In this document: positions 24,842-32,906 of the stretch, in pieces
How the letters are laid out: every line of letters begins with the position of its first letter
Position numbering within the stretch: position 1 is the stretch's first letter
Source: an uncultured Bacilli bacterium
GTDB taxonomy: Bacteria; Bacillota_I; Bacilli_A; RF39; UBA660
NCBI GenBank assembly: GCA_944332505.1
Contig: CALVKC010000001.1
Coordinates: forward strand, 62,001-126,000
Direction: 5' to 3'
Length of the DNA stretch: 64,000 nucleotides
Translations under genes and position numbers: made by a program
The notes under the pieces: generated by a model
The model's input: the letters and a program-made list of their open reading frames with translations, nothing else
Databases searched by the model: none
What the model was told of the DNA's origin: nothing

Positions 24842-25297
24842 ATGAATTTTAAATGTAATAGTTCATCATTAAATATATTGAATACAAATGAAGCCTATCC
24901 TGTAGGAACATTAATTATTACTACTAAAGCAGATAATCCTTCTACATATATAAAAACTGGTACATGGGAATTAGTTAAAAAAGGTGTTAATTTAGTAGGA
25001 GTAGATCCAGATGATACTGATTTTAATACAGTAGGAAAAACAGGTGGATCTAAAACTTGTGAATTACGTGCATTAATAGGTGCTTATGATAATAATGCTG
25101 GAGCATTCGGTTATGCTATAGGCACTGCGGTTCCTGGTATATATTATGATTATGGTGTATATATGAATAATGTAACAGGTACTGTAATAGATAATAATCG
25201 TATAAATCATCATACTCAAGTATTAAGAACTAATAACAAAGAGCCAACAACAGTACAACCATATATGGTTGCATATATATGGAAAAGAATAAAATAG
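24842..25297 (+). CDS. Collar-type short fibre / receptor-binding tip, paralogue 1
   Basis: 151 residues. AYPVGTLIITTKADNPSTYIKTGTWELV (about 18-45), then VDPDDTDFNTVGKTGG and the C-terminal TVQPYMVAYIWKRIK. This is the layout of phage collar/short-tail-fibre tips: a YPVGS-x-NPSTYxGGTW strand region, a variable exposed loop and a terminal WKR strand. The variable middle (AFGYAIGTAVPGIYYDYG) is the part expected to contact the host. First of three tandem paralogues; late promoter at 24806. Confidence 0.75.
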   Translation: MNFKCNSSSLNILNTNEAYPVGTLIITTKADNPSTYIKTGTWELVKKGVNLVGVDPDDTDFNTVGKTGGSKTCELRALIGAYDNNAGAFGYAIGTAVPGIYYDYGVYMNNVTGTVIDNNRINHHTQVLRTNNKEPTTVQPYMVAYIWKRIK

Positions 25298-25310
25298 GAG
25301 GGTTAAATAT

Positions 25311-25772
25311 ATGAATTTTAAAGTAAATAATACTACGGTTAAAATGCTTTCGTTAAATGAATCGTATCCTGTAAATTCAATATTAATAACAATGAAAGCA
25401 GAAAATCCTTCTACTTATTTAGGAGGATCTTGGAGTAAAATTGGAGAAGGTCAAACAATCGTAGGAGTAAATCCTGATGATAATGATTTTAAAACTGCTG
25501 GGAAAACTGGAGGTGCTAAAGAATATGATTTAAGAGCAACTATAGGCGCATTTGATGGAAATATTGGAGCTTTAGGGTATCTAGCATCTACTAAATATTC
25601 AAATAGAACTTTTACATATGGGTTAAGTTTCGGTTCAGGAACTACATCTATAGGTTCAAACAGAATTAATCATTCTACGTTGGTAAGAACCGCAGATAGT
25701 TCTGGTACTACTAAATATTATACAACTGTGCAGCAATATATTACGACATATTTTTGGAAGAGAGTGGGGTGA
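25311..25772 (+). CDS. Collar-type short fibre tip, paralogue 2
   Basis: 153 residues, homologous to its two neighbours: SYPVNSILITMKAENPSTYLGGSWSKIGEGQTIVGVNPDDNDFKTAGKTGG and a C-terminal TVQQYITTYFWKRVG frame a divergent centre (STKYSNRTFTYGLSFGSG). AGGAGGG precedes the ATG, 13 nt after paralogue 1. Probably a tip protein for the same or alternative fibres; tandem duplication offers receptor variety. Confidence 0.75.
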   Translation: MNFKVNNTTVKMLSLNESYPVNSILITMKAENPSTYLGGSWSKIGEGQTIVGVNPDDNDFKTAGKTGGAKEYDLRATIGAFDGNIGALGYLASTKYSNRTFTYGLSFGSGTTSIGSNRINHSTLVRTADSSGTTKYYTTVQQYITTYFWKRVG

Positions 25773-25777
25773 TTAAT

Positions 25778-26233
25778 ATGTTTTTTAAATGTGCAAATAC
25801 AAATTCAAATATGCTAGTTTTTGATGAAATTTATCCAATAGGACAATTATATTTTTCAATGAGTTCTGCTAATCCTTCTACTTATTTAGGAGGAGGTACA
25901 TGGACACAAGTTGCCAAAGGTCAAACTATTGTAAATATAAATCCAGATGACAGTGATTTTAATACAGCTGGTAAAACTGGTGGTGATAAAGAACAAACAC
26001 TGATAGCAATGTTTGGAGCTTTTAATTCTACAACTACTGCTATAGCATACTGTACTACATCTAGATGGAATAATGTAACGTATAGATATGGTGGAACTTG
26101 TAACGGTGTAACAAATAATGTACCACATAATGGTATAAATCATAATACATTAGTAGTTAGAAGTACTGGAGAAAGAAACACTCCGACTGTACAGCCATAT
26201 ATTACTACATATATTTGGAAAAGAACTGCTTAA
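25778..26233 (+). CDS. Collar-type short fibre tip, paralogue 3
   Basis: 151 residues from the ATG at 25778 (MFFKCANTNS); the open frame extends to 25754 inside the previous gene, but homology with paralogues 1 and 2 supports the later start, preceded by GTGGGGTGATT. IYPIGQLYFSMSSANPSTYLGGGTWTQVAKGQTIVNINPDDSDF and TVQPYITTYIWKRTA flank the variable centre. A hairpin at 26246-26273 closes the operon. Confidence 0.75.
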   Translation: MFFKCANTNSNMLVFDEIYPIGQLYFSMSSANPSTYLGGGTWTQVAKGQTIVNINPDDSDFNTAGKTGGDKEQTLIAMFGAFNSTTTAIAYCTTSRWNNVTYRYGGTCNGVTNNVPHNGINHNTLVVRSTGERNTPTVQPYITTYIWKRTA

Positions 26234-26245
26234 ATTTAAAAATAC

Positions 26246-26273
26246 TTAGAAGACTGTATATACAGTCTTCTAA
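26246..26273 (+). terminator. Hairpin terminator
   Basis: TTAGAAGACTGTA/TACAGTCTTCTAA after the third collar-type gene. Confidence 0.75.
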
Positions 26274-26298
26274 TTTTTCGTCACAAATGGATATCTTT

Positions 26299-26310
26299 AA
26301 CATACTCGTA
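26299..26310 (+). promoter_or_regulatory. Late promoter motif
   Basis: AACA-TACTCG-TA, 36 nt before ATG 26335; this position supports that start over the longer frame. Confidence 0.65.
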
Positions 26311-26334
26311 ATACTCAGTAAAGGAGGAATTAAA

Positions 26335-27351
26335 ATGTCAAATAAAAATTATCTACTTAACGATAATTTTCCGAAAAAGATTTATAATGCCACATCAACA
26401 TCAGATGGGCTTATGTCTTCAGAAGATAAAGCTAATTTAGATAGTATATTTGAATTTGGTCTTCTTTCTCCAGCAACTCCTGATAAAGATGGGTTAATGT
26501 CTAAAGAAGATAAGACTAAATTAGATGGTATTGAAGAAGGTGCTAATAATTATGTGCACCCTAATGATGAAAATACAAGACATGTGACAGATGTTCAAAT
26601 AAATAAATGGGACTCTCAAACTAAGTATACTAATAATAAACCAATGCCAACAGCATTAGGTGGATTAGAGGCAGGATCTACATTTGATAATATAGATTAT
26701 AAAGATTTATTTACCAGATTATTATATCCATATATAGAACCTACTATTTCTGGTATTAATGTTACACCATCATCTACTATTTTAGAGAATGGATCTAGTA
26801 TAACATTATCAAGAATTAAATTTAATATTAATACTCCGTCATTAGAAGATTCTGTATCTGTTCATTATAATTTTAAATTGAATAATGCTAATATTATTCA
26901 TTCATTAGATACTGTAAATAGATCTATTGATATATCATTAACTGTATTAATTAATTCTAATTCAAATATATCAGTAGAAGTAAGAGATACTGTAAATAAT
27001 AGAACAAAAGCATTTAATTTAATTAATTATAAATTTATATATCCATTTTATTATGGAATTACCACAGAAACTATTAGTGCAGATATAGTTAAAGGTGGAA
27101 CAAAATTAATTCAAGATAAAGGAAATAAAACAATTAGATTTACAACCAACAATCAAAAAATGTTCTTTGCATATCCTAAAGAATATGGAAAACTTAGTAA
27201 AATATATGATGCGAATAATTTTATTGTAACTAATACATTTAAGGTTGAAGAAATTACAATATCAGGATTAGATAATAAACCTATTTTATATTATGTATAC
27301 AGTAATGATTTATCAACAGTTACAGATTACAATATGCAATTTATGTTCTAA
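26335..27351 (+). CDS. Tail fibre with Ig-like C-terminal region (copy A)
   Basis: 338 residues from the ATG at 26335 (AAAGGAGG 7 nt upstream; the frame extends 40 codons further up without ribosome-binding site). It has the short NFPKKIYNATSTSDGLMS-EDK docking region, a second GLMS repeat ending in NNYVHP, then GGLEAGSTFDNIDYKDLFTRLLYPYIEP leading into a beta-sandwich. The C-terminus (FTTNNQKMFFAYPKEYGKLSKIYDANNF...YYVYSNDLSTVTDYNMQF) is homologous to the minus-strand fibre at 31885. Late promoter AACATACTCGTA at 26299. Confidence 0.75.
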   Translation: MSNKNYLLNDNFPKKIYNATSTSDGLMSSEDKANLDSIFEFGLLSPATPDKDGLMSKEDKTKLDGIEEGANNYVHPNDENTRHVTDVQINKWDSQTKYTNNKPMPTALGGLEAGSTFDNIDYKDLFTRLLYPYIEPTISGINVTPSSTILENGSSITLSRIKFNINTPSLEDSVSVHYNFKLNNANIIHSLDTVNRSIDISLTVLINSNSNISVEVRDTVNNRTKAFNLINYKFIYPFYYGITTETISADIVKGGTKLIQDKGNKTIRFTTNNQKMFFAYPKEYGKLSKIYDANNFIVTNTFKVEEITISGLDNKPILYYVYSNDLSTVTDYNMQFMF

Positions 27352-27369
27352 TGAAAGGAGGAATTTTAC

Positions 27370-27927
27370 ATGAGCCTTTATGATAATGGTATATTGATGA
27401 CTAATGGATTTTCGATAGCTTCTCAAAAACCAGCTGATCTAAAATTCTTAGCAGAATCAATAGCGGATCGTGATAATTATGTAACAAACAATCTAGCATA
27501 TGAAGGTATGCTAGTTTTTGTTAGTGATACAAAAAAGACTTATCAATATATTGATAATAATTGGAAAGAGTTTGGATTTAACCAAGAAGAATTTGAAGGT
27601 AATATTCATGACGGATTAGATTCAGATTCTAATACTTTAGCATTATCTGCTAGACAAGGTAAGGTATTAAATGAAAAGCTTACTACACATACTACAGATA
27701 ATACTAAACATATTACAGCAGAAGAAAGACAAAAATGGAATGCTAAAGCATCTACAGCTGTAGCAACACAAACTGAAAATGGGTTAATGTCTGCAACAGA
27801 TAAGAAAAATTTAGATGATGCAGTAACAAAAATAGAACAATTAATCGAAAAAGTAACGACCTTAGAAAATAATCAAGCAAGTATGTTAGCTAAGTTAAAG
27901 ACTGCTGTTTTCTGGGGCAATGAGTAA
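27370..27927 (+). CDS. Short fibre protein with KLKTAVFWGN tail (copy B)
   Basis: 185 residues. The N-terminal region (FLAESIADRDNY...YEGMLVFVSDTKKTYQYIDNNWKEFGF) is the small trimeric module common in fibre bases, then GLDSDSNTLALSARQGKVLNEKL, one GLMS-x-x-DK unit, a coiled coil and the C-terminal MLAKLKTAVFWGNE. N-terminal half homologous to the minus-strand fibre at 30005. 18 nt after copy A, AAAGGAGG; same operon. Confidence 0.7.
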   Translation: MSLYDNGILMTNGFSIASQKPADLKFLAESIADRDNYVTNNLAYEGMLVFVSDTKKTYQYIDNNWKEFGFNQEEFEGNIHDGLDSDSNTLALSARQGKVLNEKLTTHTTDNTKHITAEERQKWNAKASTAVATQTENGLMSATDKKNLDDAVTKIEQLIEKVTTLENNQASMLAKLKTAVFWGNE

Positions 27928-27941
27928 AGGAGGGAATTTAT

Positions 27942-29957
27942 ATGCCAGTAAAATCAGATAAACCATTTGACTACTCTAGTCAATTATGGAGAGGGATAGA
28001 TGATAAATTCCCTAAAAAAATCCATAATGCCACATCTACATCTGATGGGTTAATGTCTGCAGAAGATAAAGCCAAATTAGATGCAGTTGATATTGATAAT
28101 TATGATAGAGTATATGACGTTGCCACATGGGAAAATGATGGTTTAATGTCTAAAGAAGATAAAAAGAAAATGGATGGTATTGAAGAAAACGCTAACAATT
28201 ATATCCATCCTAATACACCGGAAATTCGACATGTTACAGACGAGCAAATTGCATATTGGAATGCTAAAGCATCTACAGCTGTAGCAACACAAACTGAAAA
28301 TGGGTTAATGTCTGCAGAAGATAAAAAGAAATTAGATAATATTGAAGAATATGCTAATAATTATATTCATCCAGACACTCCTGAAATTCGACATGTTACA
28401 GATAAAGAAAAAGAATATTGGAACAATAAAGCTTCTACAGAAGTATCAAATCCTGATAAAGATGGTTTAATGTCTGCAGAAGATAAAAAGAAATTAGATA
28501 GTATTGAGTGGAATGCTAACAATTATATCCATCCTAATAATGAAGGAATTCGACATGTTTCAGATGCTGAAAAAGAATATTGGAACTCTAAAGCAGATAA
28601 AACATTAGTAACAAATTCTGAAGATGGATTAATGGCAGCAGTCGATAAAATAAAATTAGATGGTATTGAAGCAGGTGCTAATAAATACGTTCATCCAGAA
28701 GGACCTAATTGGAGACATGTTACAGATGCTCAAATTAAATTCTGGAATTCTAAAAGCTCAGCTGAAATTGCAACACCTAGTAATGATGGTTTGATGTCTA
28801 AAGAAGATAAAATTATTTTAGATAAATTAGCCTCTATAGATCCAACCCTAGAAGATAAGCACTATGTTTCAAGTGAACAGATGAATTATTGGAACAATAA
28901 AGCAGATAAAACTGTAGTAACACAAAATAAAGACGGTTTAATGTCTAAAGAAGATAAGATTAAACTAGATGGTATTGACGAAGGTGCTAATAATTATGTG
29001 CATCCTGATAACGAAAATATTAGACACGTTACAGATGCTGAAAAAGAATATTGGAATTCTAAAGCATCTATCGAGTTAGCAGATCCATCAAAACCAGGAT
29101 TAATGTCTGCTGCAGATAAAAAGAAATTAGATGGTATCGAAGAAGGTGCTAATAACTATGTGCATCCTGATACTGTAGATATTCGACATGTTTCAGATAA
29201 AGAAAAAGAAACATGGAATAATAAAGCTGATACTACATTAGTATCTGAAGATAATAATGGTTTAATGTCTTCTAGTGATAAAGTAAAATTAGATGCTATA
29301 GAAGATCAGGCTAATAACTATGTGCATCCTGATTCGCATCCAGCATCTATGATTATAGAAGATAAATATCACAGATTTGTAACAGATTCTGAAAAAGAAA
29401 AATGGAATACTATTGGAGATATTGAATTAGTAACACCTGATAATAATGGTTTAATGTCTAAAGAAGATAAAAAGAAATTAGATGAATTGATAGTTCCTGA
29501 AACACATGAATTATCATTAATCTATTCTGAATGGACAGACATGGAACCATATACACAGGTATTAAATGTTCCTGGAATTGAACCTGGAATAAATGCTTAT
29601 ATCGGTATTAATTCAGAAGCAACAGTTGAACAAATGACATGCGCAGCTGAAGCTAAACTAAAAGTTGGTAAAGTTGAAAAAGATAAAATTACAATTTTAG
29701 CAACAGGAAGAAAACCAAGTATGAATTTACCAGTTATTATAATGGCTGGATCTAGTATATTAATCTTTGAAGTTAAACAATTCAATGGTCGAGAAGAATA
29801 TGCTTATGAAGCTCCATTGTATGGATTCCATCATCAAAATGAAATTGTATATTCATTCAAACCAGTTCAAACTGGATGTATTGGATGGGTATGTACAGAA
29901 ACTGGAGAACCAGGTAAATGGCAACCATTTGGAACTTTTGAATTAGCTAAGCCGTAA
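27942..29957 (+). CDS. Long repetitive tail fibre, ten GLMS units
   Basis: 671 residues. The N-terminus shares KIHNATSTSDGLMS-EDK with copy A, then ten GLMS-x-x-DK-x-KLD units with NNYIHP/NNYVHP and EIRHVTDEQIAYWNAKA linkers, forming a long shaft. The C-terminal about 150 residues carry one 'EWTDMEPYTQVLNVPGIEPG...TILATGRKPSMNLPVIIMAG' module and a beta tip. Third gene of its operon, AAAGGAGGG before the ATG. A bidirectional hairpin at 29963-29989 separates it from the convergent minus fibres. Confidence 0.8.
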   Translation: MPVKSDKPFDYSSQLWRGIDDKFPKKIHNATSTSDGLMSAEDKAKLDAVDIDNYDRVYDVATWENDGLMSKEDKKKMDGIEENANNYIHPNTPEIRHVTDEQIAYWNAKASTAVATQTENGLMSAEDKKKLDNIEEYANNYIHPDTPEIRHVTDKEKEYWNNKASTEVSNPDKDGLMSAEDKKKLDSIEWNANNYIHPNNEGIRHVSDAEKEYWNSKADKTLVTNSEDGLMAAVDKIKLDGIEAGANKYVHPEGPNWRHVTDAQIKFWNSKSSAEIATPSNDGLMSKEDKIILDKLASIDPTLEDKHYVSSEQMNYWNNKADKTVVTQNKDGLMSKEDKIKLDGIDEGANNYVHPDNENIRHVTDAEKEYWNSKASIELADPSKPGLMSAADKKKLDGIEEGANNYVHPDTVDIRHVSDKEKETWNNKADTTLVSEDNNGLMSSSDKVKLDAIEDQANNYVHPDSHPASMIIEDKYHRFVTDSEKEKWNTIGDIELVTPDNNGLMSKEDKKKLDELIVPETHELSLIYSEWTDMEPYTQVLNVPGIEPGINAYIGINSEATVEQMTCAAEAKLKVGKVEKDKITILATGRKPSMNLPVIIMAGSSILIFEVKQFNGREEYAYEAPLYGFHHQNEIVYSFKPVQTGCIGWVCTETGEPGKWQPFGTFELAKP

Positions 29958-29962
29958 AATAA

Positions 29963-29989
29963 TCCCTAGATGCTAAATGCATCTAGGGA
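29963..29989. terminator. Bidirectional hairpin terminator
   Basis: TCCCTAGATGC stem between the convergent fibre operons. Confidence 0.75.
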
Positions 29990-30004
29990 AGTTTTTATAT
30001 ATTT

Positions 30005-31867
30005 TTAAATCTCTCTCACAATAGCAATTGATACTGGAATATCTACACCTGGTTTAACACCGAAGCAAGATACTTCAATACCACCATCTACGATTACTGG
30101 TTTAAATTTAGCTAATCCTGCAGCATCATATTGTTCTGGTGTTACAGAAGTGTAATCTAATCCAATTGTAATAGTAGATTCAGATGTAATACCATCAATA
30201 GAAATTTTTACTTTACCTGCAGAAGTAAATTCTGTATGAGGCATAGTATATTTCATATTTTCAATCTTTTCGATTTTTAATTTATCTAATTTAGTTTTGT
30301 CAGTTGCAGACATCAAACCGTTATTGCTAGTAGTAGCAATAGTAGTATCTGCTTTTGCATCCCATTTAGCAATTTGTGCATCTGTAACGTGACGAGTATT
30401 AGTATCATCAGGATGGACGTATTTATTTGCGCCTTCTTCGATAGCGTCTAATTTTTTCTTATCAGTTGCAGACATTAAACCATTATCGCTAATAGTTGCA
30501 GTTGTCTTTTCAGCCTTAGCGTTCCATGCAGCTTTTTCTGCATCAGAAACGTGACGAGTTTCTGTATCGTTAGGGTGAACATAGTTGTTAGCTCCAGCTT
30601 CGATACCATCTAATTTAGCTTTGTCTTCTTTAGACATTAAACCATCTTTAGTACCAGCTTCAGCTAAATCTGCAGATGCTTTAGCTGTCCATTCTGCAAT
30701 CTGTGCATCTGTAACGTGACGAGTGCTTGCATTGTCAGGGTGAACATAGTTATTTGCATTTGGAGCAATACCGTCTAATTTAGCTTTATCAGCAGCGATC
30801 ATTAAACCATCTTTAGATGTAGTTACTTGTTCATAAGTTGTATCTGTAAATTTAGCATCTGCAGGTACATTAGTTTCTACAGTATGTCCACTTACAGTTG
30901 CAGCGTCAGTAGCTTTAGGTACTATAGTTGTACCGTTTTTAATCTTTTCGATTTCATCAGCATTAGCTTTACCTTTGTTACCTGGGTATGCGGTAGAAGC
31001 AGTTTCACCTAATGATAGGTCACTTGCAATCTTAGTATACTGAGAACCAGACCAACGATATGTAGTATTAGTTTCTAAATCTACATAAATTTTTCCTGTC
31101 TCTCCAGATTCAGGGAATGAAGACTTATTCTCATATTCAAGAACATCATCTACATAGCTAGGTAATTGAGATGCTGGAACTTTTCCATCACTATCCAATG
31201 TAGCAACACCATCTGCAACACCCATTTCTGAACGTTTAACCTGTGCATCATTTGTTACATTACCTAAACCAATAGCGTCTTTATCAGCTGGTAGAGCATT
31301 CCATTTTTCTTTTTCAGCATCTGTTACAAAACGATGAGTTTCATCTTCTGTAATAATAGTAGCCTCATGTTTTGCAGGGTGAACATAGTTATTTGCATTG
31401 TTTTCAATAGCATCTAACTTAGCTTTATCTGCAGCAGACATTAAACCTTTTAATTCGCTAGTAGCTTCAGTAGTTTCAGCCTTAGCATTCCATTTTTGTC
31501 TTTCTTCTGAAGTAATATGTTTAGTACCATCTGCTTCATGTGTAGTAAGTTTTTCATTTAATACTTTACCTTGTCTAGCAGACAATGCCAATGCAGCCGA
31601 ATCAGAATCTAATCCATCATATACAGAACTTTCAAAGTCTTCAGCATTGAATCCAAATTCTTTCCAACCTTGTTTAGTCTTTTGATATGTTTTTCCATCT
31701 TCTTGTACATATACAAGCATACCTTCGTATGATCTATTTTGAGTATCATGATCATCACGTTCAGCGATAGATTTTACAATAAATTTACCGTCGACCGGGA
31801 ACGCACCAGCAGCGGAGAACGAACCAGTGACCTTAATTCCAGAATCGAATAATTCATTTGCAGCCAT
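30005..31867 (-). CDS. Long tail fibre, inverted paralogue of copy B
   Basis: 620 residues from ATG 31867 (AGGAGAG about 10 nt upstream; a GTG nine bases earlier is too close to it). N-terminal region FIVKSIAERDDHDTQNRSYEGMLVYVQEDGKTYQ and GLDSDSAALALSARQGKVLNEKL match the 27370 protein. Then five GLMS units and one approximately 150-residue module (GLGNVTNDAQVKRSEMGVAD...LPSYVDDV...TYRWSGSQY...VPADAKFTDTTY) shared with the 38575 and 49302 fibres. The C-terminus carries one diverged GVKPGVDIPVSIAI module. Follows its partner at 31885 in one operon. Confidence 0.8.
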   Translation of the reverse strand: MAANELFDSGIKVTGSFSAAGAFPVDGKFIVKSIAERDDHDTQNRSYEGMLVYVQEDGKTYQKTKQGWKEFGFNAEDFESSVYDGLDSDSAALALSARQGKVLNEKLTTHEADGTKHITSEERQKWNAKAETTEATSELKGLMSAADKAKLDAIENNANNYVHPAKHEATIITEDETHRFVTDAEKEKWNALPADKDAIGLGNVTNDAQVKRSEMGVADGVATLDSDGKVPASQLPSYVDDVLEYENKSSFPESGETGKIYVDLETNTTYRWSGSQYTKIASDLSLGETASTAYPGNKGKANADEIEKIKNGTTIVPKATDAATVSGHTVETNVPADAKFTDTTYEQVTTSKDGLMIAADKAKLDGIAPNANNYVHPDNASTRHVTDAQIAEWTAKASADLAEAGTKDGLMSKEDKAKLDGIEAGANNYVHPNDTETRHVSDAEKAAWNAKAEKTTATISDNGLMSATDKKKLDAIEEGANKYVHPDDTNTRHVTDAQIAKWDAKADTTIATTSNNGLMSATDKTKLDKLKIEKIENMKYTMPHTEFTSAGKVKISIDGITSESTITIGLDYTSVTPEQYDAAGLAKFKPVIVDGGIEVSCFGVKPGVDIPVSIAIVREI

Positions 31868-31884
31868 TTTCTTCACTCTCCTTC

Positions 31885-32796
31885 CTAGTAGTTAAACTGC
31901 ATCTTATAGCTACTTACTGTTACTAGTTTAGAAGTATAAACATAGTATGGAGTTTGTGTGCTATCAGCAGTTTTAATATTGATTTCTTTAGCAGTCCATG
32001 TATCAGTAACATCGAAGTTGTTAGGGTCAACAATTCTAGTCAATGCTCCATAAGACTTAGGATATGCAATTAACATCTTTTGGTTGTTAGTTGTGAAAGT
32101 TAAAGTCTTATTAGATTTAGTTTGAACTAATTTAGTTAATCCTTTAACTAATCCTTCATTAATATCTGCAGCATCTTCTACTACACCTTGGTAGTAAGGA
32201 TGAACGAATGTAAATTTACCACTATTAGCAGTAACAGTCTTTTCTGAAGCATCTGTTACCTTAGCAGTAAATGTTTTATCTTCTGTAACTGATTTGTTTT
32301 CTAATGGGAATACAACATTTCCTGTTCTTCCATCTTCTTTAGAACCTAAAGATTCCTCTCCATCGAAGATTTCAACTTTAGTAATTTCTTCTGATTTCTT
32401 AGTAATAGATACTGTAATCTGAGTTACAGATACAGAAGTACCTTTTTCAAATACACCACCATTTGGTGTTGAAGAACAAGATACAACTGGTGCTACGTAT
32501 GGATAAAATAATTTATTAAGCACATCCTTTACAGGCATATTTTCAAAAGTTGTACCTGCAGGAATTCCACCTACTGCAATAACAGTTGGCATCTCGTTGT
32601 TAAATTTAGTATTTTCTGTCCATGTAGTTTTTTCTGTATCAGAAACATGGCGTGTACCTGCATCATTAGGGTGCACGTAGTTATTTGCGTTTGGTTCAAT
32701 TCCATCTAATTTAGCCTTGTCACTTTTACTCATCAGACCATCTTGGCTGACTGTAGCGACAGTTTCCTTGGATGGGAAATTTTCATAAATTGGCAT
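31885..32796 (-). CDS. Tail fibre with Ig-like region, inverted paralogue of copy A
   Basis: 303 residues. NFPSKETVATVSQDGLMS-SDKAKLDGIEPNANNYVHP, then GGIPAGTTFENMPVKDVLNKLFYPYVAP, a beta-sandwich region with charged repeats, and FTTNNQKMLIAYPKSYGALTRIVDPNNF...YYVYTSKLVTVSSYKMQF, alignable with copy A at 26335 nearly end to end. Base composition looks a little less AT-rich than copy A. Its own late promoter AACATTCTGATA lies at 32820-32831 on the minus strand. First gene of the inverted pair. Confidence 0.75.
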   Translation of the reverse strand: MPIYENFPSKETVATVSQDGLMSKSDKAKLDGIEPNANNYVHPNDAGTRHVSDTEKTTWTENTKFNNEMPTVIAVGGIPAGTTFENMPVKDVLNKLFYPYVAPVVSCSSTPNGGVFEKGTSVSVTQITVSITKKSEEITKVEIFDGEESLGSKEDGRTGNVVFPLENKSVTEDKTFTAKVTDASEKTVTANSGKFTFVHPYYQGVVEDAADINEGLVKGLTKLVQTKSNKTLTFTTNNQKMLIAYPKSYGALTRIVDPNNFDVTDTWTAKEINIKTADSTQTPYYVYTSKLVTVSSYKMQFNY

Positions 32797-32819
32797 TTTT
32801 ATTCCTCCTTTTTGTTTTA

Positions 32820-32831
32820 TATCAGAATGTT
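32820..32831 (-). promoter_or_regulatory. Late promoter motif
   Basis: AACA-TTCTGA-TA on the minus strand, 35 nt before the start at 32796. Confidence 0.6.
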
Positions 32832-32873
32832 CTACAAAACTATATTATATTACGTTATATAATTGATGTCTGA

Positions 32874-32885
32874 AACATAAATATA
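32874..32885 (+). promoter_or_regulatory. Late promoter motif
   Basis: AACA-TAAATA-TA, 33 nt before ATG 32907; divergent from the minus-strand element at 32820. Confidence 0.6.
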
Positions 32886-32906
32886 AAATCTAAAGGAGGT
32901 TAAAAT

